Part shown: in pieces, positions 1 through 6,767 of the stretch
How positions within the stretch are numbered: position 1 is the first letter of the stretch
How the letters are laid out: every line of letters begins with the position of its first letter
Source: JBDZVM01 sp040255675
GTDB lineage: Bacteria > Actinomycetota > Actinomycetes > Acidothermales > Acidothermaceae
Direction: 5' to 3'
Assembly (NCBI GenBank): GCA_040255675.1
Contig: JBDZVM010000065.1
Span: 1-12,189 of the forward strand
Length of the DNA: 12,189 bases
Notes under the pieces: generated by a model
Databases searched by the model: none
What the model saw: the letters and a program-made list of their open reading frames with translations, nothing else
Told to the model about the DNA's origin: nothing
Translations under genes and position numbers: made by a program

Positions 1-1
1 C

Positions 2-55
2 GATTTCGACCAAAACCAGTTGGTCGACACGGTTCGGCGCCTGGTTGGTAGGTGA
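2..55 (+). CDS. C-terminal end of a response-regulator receiver domain (partial, runs off left edge)
   Basis: The frame beginning at base 2 reads DFDQNQLVDTVRRLVGR and stops at TGA 53-55. This looks like the last helix of a CheY-like receiver, where a conserved Lys-Pro/Asp-Phe is followed by xxLxxTVRRLV. The next gene has the parallel segment KDFEAPQLVAAV right after its conserved receiver lysine, which supports the reading. The ending is typical of a single-domain CheY-like protein or of the receiver at the end of a CheA-type hybrid kinase. Only 17 codons are visible, so the parent protein cannot be determined. It would lie just upstream of, and in the same direction as, the receiver-GAF gene, 92 bp away. 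Confidence 0.5.
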   Translation, partial: DFDQNQLVDTVRRLVGR

Positions 56-147
56 ACGCCGGGCGATGAACGTCACAGTTACGGTTTGGGGCGCTACCAG
101 CCGATGAGGTAGGAACGGGCCCCGCAGCACGAGTGGAGTAAACGAAC

Positions 148-1110
148 ATGCCGACCGTGGTGATCGCTGACGATTCGCCGACCCTTCGACGCATCGTGAC
201 GAGCGTGCTCACGCGCGAAGGTTTTGAGGTCGTCACCGCGGAGGACGGCGTCGAAGCGGTGCAGGCAGTGTTTCGCACGCTGCCCGACGCGGTCGTGCTC
301 GACGTCCAGATGCCTCGAGTCTCGGGCTATGTCGCCGCCCGGCTGCTGAAAGACGACTGGCAGACCTCCGACATCCCAGTCGTGTTGCTCACCTCACTCG
401 ACGCGGCGAGCGACCGCTACTGGGGCGCGCAAGCGGGCGCCGACAGCTACCTGACCAAAGACTTCGAAGCGCCGCAGCTAGTCGCGGCCGTCACCGACGC
501 CATCGCCGCGGCCGAACGGGCGCGCGGGGGTCGGCCGGCTCTTCGTCCAGACCCGCTCGAACTCGACTCTGACGACGTCTTGTCGCGGGTGTGCGATCTG
601 CTCGACCGCAAGCTGTTCGAGACGTCGGTGGCCGCCGAGGTAACGGCGATCGCGTCGACCGCGCACGGATTCGAGGAGACCGTCGCCGCGGTGCTCGGGG
701 TTTTGCAGCGCTTCGTCGACAACGACCTCGCCGCCGTGCTGCTGCTCGAAGAGCGGTCGGCGTACGTCGCGATCGCGCGCGAAGCCTCGCACCAGCACTA
801 CAACGAGTTCGTCACGGCCGCCGTCGACGCGCTCGACGCCGCCACTGGATCATCGTTGTCGGTGGCCGACGTCGACGCCCGGGTCGCCGATCCCGACGGC
901 TTCTTGGGCGCGGACGACGAGGGCCGCATGGCGACCTTCCTCTCGATGCCGTTGCGCGGGCACGGCGGCCGCGTCGTCGGCGTCCTCGCGTTGTCTTCCG
1001 CGGCGAAAAACGCGTTCTCCGAGACGGCCTTGAACACCCTCAAACTGGTCGAAGATCCGGCGGCGATTGTGATCGACAACGCCCGGCTTGCCGGAGCTCA
1101 CACAGGCTGA
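148..1110 (+). CDS. Response regulator: N-terminal receiver plus C-terminal GAF-like domain, no DNA-binding output
   Basis: This is a 320-residue protein. Residues 1-120 form a CheY-like receiver with the acidic pair D8-D9, phospho-acceptor D52 in VVLDVQMP, the conserved T82 in LLTS and the conserved lysine K104 in YLTK. Residues about 140-315 resemble a GAF sensor domain, with a long helix, a beta-rich core, SMPLRG, a GRVVGVLAL strand and a final helix. There is no helix-turn-helix, GGDEF, EAL or kinase domain, so output is probably through protein-protein contact or ligand-controlled signalling. The ATG at 148 has a GGAG Shine-Dalgarno at 135-138. The preceding gene also ends in a receiver, so this is probably part of a phosphorelay cluster extending leftwards. 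The receiver call is secure from the motifs; the GAF call is by fold-like pattern and less certain. Confidence 0.9.
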   Translation: MPTVVIADDSPTLRRIVTSVLTREGFEVVTAEDGVEAVQAVFRTLPDAVVLDVQMPRVSGYVAARLLKDDWQTSDIPVVLLTSLDAASDRYWGAQAGADSYLTKDFEAPQLVAAVTDAIAAAERARGGRPALRPDPLELDSDDVLSRVCDLLDRKLFETSVAAEVTAIASTAHGFEETVAAVLGVLQRFVDNDLAAVLLLEERSAYVAIAREASHQHYNEFVTAAVDALDAATGSSLSVADVDARVADPDGFLGADDEGRMATFLSMPLRGHGGRVVGVLALSSAAKNAFSETALNTLKLVEDPAAIVIDNARLAGAHTG

Positions 1111-1128
1111 GCGTTCGGCACGTGGCCG

Positions 1129-1689
1129 GTGGCTATTAAGCTCGCGATCGTGGCAGTTGACGAAGCGCCGATCGAGCCGGAGCAACCGGATCATCTTGAT
1201 GTCGTCTCCCGCGAGGCGTTTCGCGAAGTCTGCGGGCGATTCGCGACAGGCATCTGCATCGCCTCGACGTCTGATCGCGGCGTCGATTACGCGATGACGG
1301 TCAACGCTTTCACCTCGGTTTCACTCGATCCGCTGCTGGTGCTCGTGTGCGTCGAAAAGATCACCCGCTTTCACGAGGCTGTGCTGTCGAGCGGGGCATG
1401 GGTTATTTCGATCTTGCCGGACGACGCCGAGGACGTCTCTCGCTGGTTCGCCGCCACCGGGCGCCCGACGCTAGAGCAGTTCGCCGAGTACGCGCACCAT
1501 CCGGGCGCTGTCACCGCTATGCCGGTGCTCGATGTCGCGATCGGGGTGCTGGAATGCCGCACGCACGCGGTGTACGACGGCGGCGATCACACCATCGTCG
1601 TCGGCGAGGTGGTTGGTGTGTGGGCTGACCCGTCGCCGCGCCCACCGCTGCTGTACGTCGAGGGCAAGTACCGCAAACTCGCCGACTAG
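1129..1689 (+). CDS. Flavin-reductase-like (FMN-binding split-barrel) protein
   Basis: The 186 codons match the flavin reductase-like domain family (HpaC/short-chain flavin reductases), which bind FMN or FAD in a split barrel and reduce flavin with NAD(P)H, often for a partner monooxygenase. Recognisable elements are FREVCGRFATGICIAST at the domain start, the flavin-contacting stretch AMTVNAFTSVSLDPLLVLV (about residues 55-73), and the late GDHTIVVGEVV followed by PLLYVEGKYRKL. Length is normal for a single-domain reductase. The start is uncertain. GTG 1129 is the longest; GTG 1150 is in frame, and neither has a good Shine-Dalgarno. The domain begins near residue 27, so either is compatible. 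It lies 18 bp after the receiver-GAF gene and 3 bp before the sigma-factor gene, suggesting co-transcription. No monooxygenase partner is in the window, so the substrate is unknown. Confidence 0.85.
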   Translation: MAIKLAIVAVDEAPIEPEQPDHLDVVSREAFREVCGRFATGICIASTSDRGVDYAMTVNAFTSVSLDPLLVLVCVEKITRFHEAVLSSGAWVISILPDDAEDVSRWFAATGRPTLEQFAEYAHHPGAVTAMPVLDVAIGVLECRTHAVYDGGDHTIVVGEVVGVWADPSPRPPLLYVEGKYRKLAD

Positions 1690-1692
1690 GCG

Positions 1693-2244
1693 ATGCAGCA
1701 AATCGCGGGGTCGTGGCGTTTGAAGGATGTGGCCGACTCTGGGTTTGCCGCCTTTGTCGCGGACCGACAGGCAGCGCTATTGCGTTTCGCGATGGTTCTC
1801 ACCGGCGATGCGGTGCTTTCGCAAGACATCGTCGCCGACGTTCTCTCGCGCGCCTTCGAACGTTGGCCGCGCATCGCCCAGACCGAGCAGCCGTACGCGT
1901 ACGTGCGGCGCATGGTGATAAACGAACACGTGTCGTGGCGGCGGAGGTTGCGGCGATTTGCCTTTGGTTTCGACCGCGAGTTTTCGCAGCCGCTCGCCGA
2001 CGATCCGGCGACCACCCATGCCGAACGCGACGCGATGTTGCGACGACTCGCTTCGCTGCCACCCAAGCAACGCGCGGTGATCGTGCTGCGTTTTTACGAC
2101 GATTTGCCAGACGCCGAAATCGCTGCCGCGATGCACTGTGCGGAGAGCACGGTGCGCAGCAATATCGCGCGGGCACTGGCCGCGTTACGGATTGAGCTCA
2201 CGGAGCCGATGGCCGAGCAGATGACCGTGAACAGGAACCAATGA
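1693..2244 (+). CDS. RNA polymerase sigma-70 factor, actinobacterial SigE-type ECF family
   Basis: This 183-residue two-domain sigma factor has the group-IV (ECF) layout. Region 2 spans about residues 18-88, with FVADRQAALLRFAMVLTGD, then ADVLSRAFERWPRI and YAYVRRMVINEHVSWRRR (core-polymerase and -10 contacts). Region 4 spans about 113-165, with LASLPPKQRAVIVLRFYDD and a helix-turn-helix DAEIAAAMHCAESTVRSNI that would read the -35 element. The wording is typical of the sigma-E family abundant in actinobacteria. The ATG at 1693 follows the flavin-reductase stop by 3 bp and has no clear Shine-Dalgarno. GTG 1729 is in frame nearer the conserved start, but its GAAGGA lies only one base upstream. 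The downstream membrane-protein gene overlaps by 4 bp (ATGA), the usual arrangement for a sigma factor and its membrane regulator. The target promoters and inducing signal are unknown. Confidence 0.93.
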   Translation: MQQIAGSWRLKDVADSGFAAFVADRQAALLRFAMVLTGDAVLSQDIVADVLSRAFERWPRIAQTEQPYAYVRRMVINEHVSWRRRLRRFAFGFDREFSQPLADDPATTHAERDAMLRRLASLPPKQRAVIVLRFYDDLPDAEIAAAMHCAESTVRSNIARALAALRIELTEPMAEQMTVNRNQ

Positions 2245-3362
2245 TGCCGACGATCGATGATTTGCGCTCCGCGCTAGAGGCGCTTGCTGAACAAGCTCCA
2301 ACCACTGAAAAAACGGTCTTGCGTCGGCGACGCAAGCACCTTCGGCCGTTGGCCATTGCTTCGGCCGCCGCTGCGATCGCGGCGGTGGCGACCGTGCCGG
2401 TGCTTGTCACCCGAGGCAGCGATTCGACGCCGACGCCGCCGGTCGAGTCGGCTTCGTCTCCGGCGCCCACCACCGTGAGCACGACCCGACTGCCACTTGC
2501 CGACCCATCGCTGGCGACGCTCTCTTTCTCGATCACGCCGGTGCAGGGCATGACCGCTTTCGCATGGGAGACAGGCGTGGGTTTCCAGCGCGCATTCCTC
2601 ACCGGCCAAACGTTTCCTGCCGTCACCGTCTACCCGCCCGGCGGCTGGGCGCCGACACGGTCCGCGGGCGCAAGAGACGCCAGCGTCGGCACGAAGTCAG
2701 GGTTCTTCGGGCCAGTGCGGCACGACGGGCCCGACGCCGTGGCTTTGACCGGAGAAAACCCGATGGTGAACGGTAATGCGCTCGCGTGGCAGTACGCGCC
2801 TGGCGCGTGGGCGCTCGTCGAATCCGTCGAGCAGATGAGCCTCCAACAGATGCGGCAGATCGCCGCCGCTGTGCGGTTCGATACAAAGCGTGCGGTGAGT
2901 GTGCCAGCCAACTTCTCATATCTGCCGGCTGGTTTCGAGATCAAAGGCATCACCACGTGGCTCCCAAGGGCGGCCACGACGACGCGCGTCGGTGACCAAA
3001 CGCTGACATCTCCGAGTGTGGGGCCGCGTGTGCGGTTGGCCCTAGGAAAAGTCGGAGCCGCCGCGACAACCGCGGAAATAGGCGTGGGAATCGAGCCGAT
3101 TCCGCCGGCCCTCGGCAATGTTGTGCGGGAGCCTAATGCCGTTCACGTACAAGTCGGCGATTTTACGGGCACCTACAACGACGGCTTCCTCCAAGCCGGC
3201 AACGGCACGACGGCTGCCGTTGATATCGCCGGTGCTGGAGAGCACTCAGCTCGCTTGTCGCAAGCGGAGGAAGTCGACGTCGTCCAGGCATTGGGATTGG
3301 TTTCACAGCCAGGGGATATCGCCAACTGGCTTACCGTCGCCGACGTTCGAGGCCAACCATGA
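2241..3362 (+). CDS. Single-pass membrane protein coupled to the sigma factor (putative regulator)
   Basis: The gene encodes 373 residues (372 from the alternative ATG at 2244) and overlaps the sigma-factor stop codon by ATGA, so translational coupling is likely. A short cytoplasmic segment of about 34 residues contains LRSALEALAEQAP and then the arginine/lysine cluster RRRRKHLR. One hydrophobic helix follows (about residues 35-57, Ala/Val rich), then a Ser/Thr/Pro linker with TPTPPVES and a large exported domain of about 290 residues. I recognise no catalytic motif in that domain. Proteins of this design often follow SigE-type sigma genes in actinobacteria and are presumed to tether the sigma factor or signal to it. 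The cytoplasmic part is too short for a classical zinc anti-sigma domain and has no HxxxCxxC. The regulator role is inferred from gene order and topology only. Confidence 0.8.
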   Translation: MMPTIDDLRSALEALAEQAPTTEKTVLRRRRKHLRPLAIASAAAAIAAVATVPVLVTRGSDSTPTPPVESASSPAPTTVSTTRLPLADPSLATLSFSITPVQGMTAFAWETGVGFQRAFLTGQTFPAVTVYPPGGWAPTRSAGARDASVGTKSGFFGPVRHDGPDAVALTGENPMVNGNALAWQYAPGAWALVESVEQMSLQQMRQIAAAVRFDTKRAVSVPANFSYLPAGFEIKGITTWLPRAATTTRVGDQTLTSPSVGPRVRLALGKVGAAATTAEIGVGIEPIPPALGNVVREPNAVHVQVGDFTGTYNDGFLQAGNGTTAAVDIAGAGEHSARLSQAEEVDVVQALGLVSQPGDIANWLTVADVRGQP

Positions 3363-3395
3363 TCCCCGCGGTGCCCGGGAGCCGACCGCGCGTGC

Positions 3396-3569
3396 TTACC
3401 GCTTGGCGGCGTCTTTGAGGTTCTCTCCGGCCTGCTTCACGTTGCCGGCCGCCTCTTCGGCCTTGCCCTTGGCCGCCAGGCTGCCGTCGTCCGTCGCGCG
3501 GCCTGTTTCTTTCTTGATCTTGCCCTTCGCGGATTCCGCCGCGTTTTTGACCTTGTCGCCTGTACCCAT
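3396..3569 (-). CDS. CsbD-like small stress protein
   Basis: This 57-residue, very hydrophilic helical protein begins MGTGDKVKNAAESAKGKIKK and later has KGKAEEAAGNVKQAGENLKD. That is the CsbD-like pattern of repeated K-x-K/E-x-A-x-G elements, known as abundant general-stress proteins whose biochemical role is unclear. The start is fixed by a strong GGAGGAAG Shine-Dalgarno at 3574-3581 on the minus strand. A longer reading of 159 codons in the same frame starts upstream inside the VOC gene, and its N-terminal part has no sense of its own. The gene is convergent with the sigma-linked membrane-protein gene (33 bp between stops) and divergent from the VOC gene. Its leader carries two GGGTAC hexamers that could belong to a stress-sigma promoter (described separately). 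Confidence 0.9.
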   Translation of the reverse strand: MGTGDKVKNAAESAKGKIKKETGRATDDGSLAAKGKAEEAAGNVKQAGENLKDAAKR

Positions 3570-3573
3570 GACA

Positions 3574-3581
3574 CTTCCTCC
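3574..3581 (-). promoter_or_regulatory. Strong ribosome binding site for the CsbD-like gene
   Basis: The minus strand reads GGAGGAAG here. The GGAGG core ends 7 bases before the ATG at 3569. It decides the short 57-residue start over the longer open frame. Confidence 0.85.
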
Positions 3582-3605
3582 ACGGCTCGTGTGCGTGGAA
3601 GTTAG

Positions 3606-3632
3606 GTACCCGCCGGTCGCGGTGTAGTACCC
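3606..3632 (-). promoter_or_regulatory. Two GGGTAC hexamers upstream of the CsbD-like gene (possible SigB-type -10 or operator)
   Basis: On the minus strand GGGTAC occurs at 3627-3632 and again at 3606-3611, with 15 bases between them (21-bp period, two helical turns). GGGTAC/T is the -10 consensus of actinobacterial SigB-like stress sigma factors, and csbD genes are known stress-sigma targets in Bacillus. From the proximal copy, transcription would start about 30 bases before the start codon. I see no GTTT-type -35 at the right distance, so a double operator is an equal alternative. Confidence 0.35.
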
Positions 3633-3669
3633 CGTCTCGGGTGCGCGATCATCCCTTAGGTTGTCCGTT

Positions 3670-4347
3670 ATGGCGATCGCGCGCTTCCGAAAACTTTGTC
3701 TCGACTCTCGCGACCCGTCGGCTGTGGGACCGTTCTGGGCGGCGGTTCTCGCCCGCCGGTGGGAGCCGCGCGACGACGGCGAGGGCGGCATTGTCGGGCC
3801 GACCCCCGAACACACGATCTGGATCAACAAGGTGCCCGAACCGAAGTCGGTGAAGCACCGCGTGCATTTCGACATCTACGCCCGCGATCTCGGGGATTTG
3901 GAGGCGCTGGGGTCTCGCGTCGTCCGGCCAGCGGGTGACGATCGGCGCTGGACCGTGATGGCTGACCCCGAAGGCGGCGAGTACTGCGCCTTTCTCCGTG
4001 ACGACTTGCCCGCTGATCTCATGCACGGCCTCGTCGTCGACAGCGTTGATCCATCGTCGCAGGCCCGCTGGTGGGCGGAGCTGGTCGGCGCGACCGTAGT
4101 CGACCACGAGAGTGGTTACTCGACCGTGGAAAACGTAGAGGGAATGCCTATTCTGACGATGGATTTCGTGCCGGTGCCTGAACCGAAGTCGGCGAAGAAC
4201 CGGATTCATCCCGATCTCACGGCGAGCGATCCCGCGGCGGTCCTGGCGGCCGGGGCGACGCTACTTCGCGAGCCTGACGCCGACGTCAACTGGTATGTGA
4301 TGGCCGACCCGGAAGGCAACGAGTTCTGCGTGTTCGCCGGGCGCTGA
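3670..4347 (+). CDS. VOC-superfamily (glyoxalase-like) protein with two tandem domains
   Basis: The 225 residues consist of two similar VOC (glyoxalase/bleomycin-resistance) domains of about 110 residues each. The halves share a start (LDSRDPSAVGPFWAAVLA versus VDSVDPSSQARWWAELVG), a middle (VPEPKSVKHRVHFDIYA versus VPEPKSAKNRIHPDLTA) and an end (VMADPEGGEYCAF versus VMADPEGNEFCVF). The family includes metal-dependent lyases, dioxygenases and drug-binding proteins; the substrate here cannot be named. H and E positions compatible with metal binding occur in VHFD/IHPD and GEYC/NEFC. ATG 3670 is taken as the start; TTG 3661 is in frame but adds only three residues, and neither has a strong Shine-Dalgarno. 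The gene is divergent from the CsbD-like gene and 91 bp before the VanW-family gene. Confidence 0.88.
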   Translation: MAIARFRKLCLDSRDPSAVGPFWAAVLARRWEPRDDGEGGIVGPTPEHTIWINKVPEPKSVKHRVHFDIYARDLGDLEALGSRVVRPAGDDRRWTVMADPEGGEYCAFLRDDLPADLMHGLVVDSVDPSSQARWWAELVGATVVDHESGYSTVENVEGMPILTMDFVPVPEPKSAKNRIHPDLTASDPAAVLAAGATLLREPDADVNWYVMADPEGNEFCVFAGR

Positions 4348-4424
4348 TACGCGCGCCCGCGCGTGTACCGCGCAACGTCGCAAGAGCGATTCGCGTCATA
4401 CCATGACACGACCCCCACCGACGC

Positions 4425-4430
4425 AGGAGA
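4425..4430 (+). promoter_or_regulatory. Ribosome binding site deciding the GTG start of the VanW-family gene
   Basis: AGGAGA sits 8 bases before GTG 4439. The in-frame upstream ATG 4403 has no comparable site, so the GTG start is preferred. Confidence 0.75.
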
Positions 4431-4438
4431 TCCCCAAC

Positions 4439-6196
4439 GTGTCTCGTTTGCTCACGCCCGCCCAAAATGGCGTGCACCGCCGTATCCGGCCCCGCCGCGG
4501 CCTGCTGATCGGGCTCGGCGTCGTCGCGTTTCTGGCGGCACTCTACGGGATCATCTTCTTGCTCGTCGGGGGCGGAATTTCGCCGAACACCAAGGTCGAC
4601 GGCGTCTCGATTGGTGGTCTTTCACCGGCGGACGCGCGGGTCAAGCTCGAAAAGACCTTGGTTCCGGAGGCGGAAAAGCCGATCACCGTGCTCGTGGGAG
4701 ATCAAAAGGCGACGGTCGATCCTCGCGAGGCGGGCTTGGGTATCGATGTCGCCGCCACGGTCGCCGCCGCGGGCACCCGCAACCCGAATCCGATCGCGTT
4801 GATCTCCGACTTGTTCGGGCACCACGTGGTAGCGCCGGTCGCCACCGTCGACGACGCGAAATTGGCCGATGCCGTCGACAAGATCGACGAAGAGATTCCT
4901 TCCAAAGGCCACGATGGCGACGTCAAGTTCGACGGCGTCACGCCGGTCGCCGTCGCGCCGGTCAAAGGCGAGGGGCTCCTCAAAGATCAGGCGAAGACCG
5001 CGCTACGCGAGGGATTTCTCACCACCGACCCGATTCGGCTACCTACGGGCCCGGTAGACCCGGCCATTTCAGCCGACGCCGTTCAGCGAGCCATCGACAA
5101 CATCGCGAAGCCCGCTGTCGCGGCGCCCATGACGTTGCTCGCCGGCACCGACCGCGTCACGCTCTCGCCGGCATTGATCGCGGCAAACCTGACGTTCGAG
5201 CCGAGCGGGCACGAACTCGCGCCCGTCGTCGACGGCGACGGCATAGCGAAGGCACTTAGCGACAAGCTCGCGGGTGTCGAGCGGCAAGCGAAGTCGGCGA
5301 CGTTTGACTTCTCGTCGGGCCAGCCGGTCGTCGTCCCGTCCGTACCAGGCAAGAAGCTGGACGCCGAAAAGCTCGGCCCCGCGATCGCGGCTGTCTTGAC
5401 AAAATCGGCGCCGCGCGAGGTTGCTGTTCCGACGTCCGACGTAAAGGCGAAGTTCACGACCGATGACGCGAACAGCCTTGGTATCAAAGAGAAGGTGAGC
5501 ACGTTCACGACGCATCACCCGTGCTGCGCGCCGCGCGTAACCAACATTCACAAGATGGCCGACATTGTGAACGGTTACATCGTGATGCCCGGCGCCACAT
5601 TCAGTCTCAACGAGGTCGTCGGCGAGCGCGACCGTGCGCGTGGTTTCGTGCCCGCGCCGATGATTTACAACGGGTTGTACGTCGACTCCGTCGGTGGCGG
5701 CGTCTCGCAGTTCACGACGACCATCTACAACGCCGTGTTTTTCGCGGGTTTGAAGGACGTCGAACACCACCCGCACAGCTACTACATCAGCCGTTACCCG
5801 GCCGGGCGTGAAGCCACAATCTCTTATCCTGAACCGAATTTCATCTTCCAGAACGACACGTCGACCGGCATCGTGATTCAGACGTCGTACACCGGAACAT
5901 CGATCACCGTGACGTTTTGGGGCACCAAGTACTACGACATCACGTCGACGTCCAGCGACAGATATGCCTTCACGACGGGCGGCATTCGGTACAACACCAG
6001 GCCCGACTGCGAGGCGGCGTCGGGGAATCAGGGATTTCAGATCGACGTGACCCAGACCTTCAAGCAAGACGGCAAGGTTGTCAAAACTCGCACGTTGCAC
6101 ACGAAATACGACGCCGAGCCGGTCATCATCTGTGGGCCGGCGCCGACGCCGACGCCCGCGGCCGCGTCGACACCACCAGCACCACTTTCCGAATGA
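4439..6196 (+). CDS. Membrane-anchored VanW-family protein with YoaR-type peptidoglycan-binding-like repeats
   Basis: The protein has 585 residues from GTG 4439, which is favoured by AGGAGA at 4425-4430; ATG 4403 would add 12 residues. A basic N-terminus (RRIRPRR) precedes one transmembrane helix (about 21-43), so the bulk is outside the membrane. Two putative peptidoglycan-binding-like regions follow (about 50-170 and 205-335, each with an LSP or AD-x-V start and an LGIDV or LTFEPS-type core). The VanW domain (about 366-500) contains NIHKMADIVNGYIVMPGATF, then SLNEVVGERDRARGF, VGGGVSQFTTTIYNAVF and HPHSYYISRYPAGREATI. The tail has a YxITST segment, a cysteine pair (C524, C565) and a Pro/Thr/Ala-rich end. 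VanW proteins occur in vancomycin-resistance clusters and widely in Gram-positives; their reaction is unknown. An unusual HPCC motif at 360-363 opens the VanW domain. The presence of a cell-wall domain outside any van cluster argues for a housekeeping wall role. Confidence 0.9.
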   Translation: MSRLLTPAQNGVHRRIRPRRGLLIGLGVVAFLAALYGIIFLLVGGGISPNTKVDGVSIGGLSPADARVKLEKTLVPEAEKPITVLVGDQKATVDPREAGLGIDVAATVAAAGTRNPNPIALISDLFGHHVVAPVATVDDAKLADAVDKIDEEIPSKGHDGDVKFDGVTPVAVAPVKGEGLLKDQAKTALREGFLTTDPIRLPTGPVDPAISADAVQRAIDNIAKPAVAAPMTLLAGTDRVTLSPALIAANLTFEPSGHELAPVVDGDGIAKALSDKLAGVERQAKSATFDFSSGQPVVVPSVPGKKLDAEKLGPAIAAVLTKSAPREVAVPTSDVKAKFTTDDANSLGIKEKVSTFTTHHPCCAPRVTNIHKMADIVNGYIVMPGATFSLNEVVGERDRARGFVPAPMIYNGLYVDSVGGGVSQFTTTIYNAVFFAGLKDVEHHPHSYYISRYPAGREATISYPEPNFIFQNDTSTGIVIQTSYTGTSITVTFWGTKYYDITSTSSDRYAFTTGGIRYNTRPDCEAASGNQGFQIDVTQTFKQDGKVVKTRTLHTKYDAEPVIICGPAPTPTPAAASTPPAPLSE

Positions 6197-6276
6197 GCGG
6201 CGACCCAATACCCGGTGATGTCGTTGGCGTGAACTCGCGGTAGTACGCGATGTTGTCGGCGCCGGCGAAGCTCCGC

Positions 6277-6543
6277 TTAGTCGCTCGACGCGGCGCCTCG
6301 GGCCAAGACCGCCTTTTTCGCGCCAGCACGCGCAAGCTCAGCGACGCTGTGGAAGTAGCGCGAATGAGTGCGCTCGAGATCGTCACGGGAACTCGCGCTA
6401 AGCACGACGACCTCAGTGTCTTCGCCAATGCCCGACTGCTCGGCTTCGAATCGCGCTCGTAGGGCTGCTTCTCGCGCCGCGCCAAAATCGCGCAAGCGGC
6501 ACTCGCCGGTTGCGCGGTCGTAAACCACAAGGAAGTAGTTCAT
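6277..6543 (-). CDS. Small conserved-looking protein of unknown function, coupled to the RelA/SpoT gene
   Basis: The gene encodes 88 residues from ATG 6543, which has GAGG about 6 bases upstream. An alternative ATG at 6555 overlaps the preceding stop as ATGA and adds MRPH. The protein starts MNYFLVVYDRATGE, a beta strand pair, and then has an acidic/basic helix (AAREAALRARFEAE), a second strand TEVVVLSA and a helix with RTHSRYF. The beta-alpha-beta layout suggests a compact ferredoxin-like or similar fold, but no catalytic motif is visible. It has no signal peptide or membrane segment. It is the last gene of a minus-strand set and convergent with the VanW-family gene. Tight coupling to a nucleotide-synthetase-like gene suggests a functional partner or modulator, which is inference. 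Confidence 0.75.
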   Translation of the reverse strand: MNYFLVVYDRATGECRLRDFGAAREAALRARFEAEQSGIGEDTEVVVLSASSRDDLERTHSRYFHSVAELARAGAKKAVLARGAASSD

Positions 6544-6551
6544 GTGCGGCC

Positions 6552-6767
6552 TCATCCAATCTTATCGGCTAGGTCGGCGAGGCTGTTGAGGCGATCGCGG
6601 ACGAGCTCAGACCACTGTAAGAGAATCCGTTCGATCTCCATGTCTGCCTTGTCGATCTGCGCCAGCTGGTGTCGTATCTTCGTTGCGCCCCGCAACGATT
6701 CCTGGGTTCGCTGCTTGAGCAGCCCACGTGCCGTTCGTTCCATCTCGGCTCTCACGGCCGCGTCCAC
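6552..6767 (-). CDS. C-terminal helical part of the RelA/SpoT protein, displaced by a probable frameshift
   Basis: The first in-frame start is GTG 6767, without a Shine-Dalgarno, giving 71 residues. The sense of the frame extends further upstream: before the GTG it reads SIAEFERRLDRHEPVDAAV. It then continues as a long amphipathic helical segment (RAEMERTARGLLKQRTQESL and then IRHQLAQIDKADMEIERILL) to a TGA at 6552-6554. The overlap with the RelA/SpoT frame is short, and that frame degenerates exactly where this one becomes sensible (about 6811-6820). I therefore read it as the tail of the same protein rather than an independent gene. One added base in the CTTCCCTC stretch would give VEL-SLSS-IAEFERRLD and a continuous 283-residue product. 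If the frameshift is real in the genome, the tail is lost or made by ribosomal slippage. Confidence 0.6.
   Translation of the reverse strand: MDAAVRAEMERTARGLLKQRTQESLRGATKIRHQLAQIDKADMEIERILLQWSELVRDRLNSLADLADKIG

Noticed and set aside
5069..6208. Long minus-strand frame opposite the VanW-family gene
   Set aside because: The 379 codons are Arg/Val/Asp-rich shadow sequence typical of GC-rich DNA, and the plus-strand protein has clear domains.
6197..6276. Possible bidirectional terminator between the convergent VanW-family and small-protein genes
   Set aside because: Only short GC palindromes such as GGCGCC are present, without a stable stem or T run.
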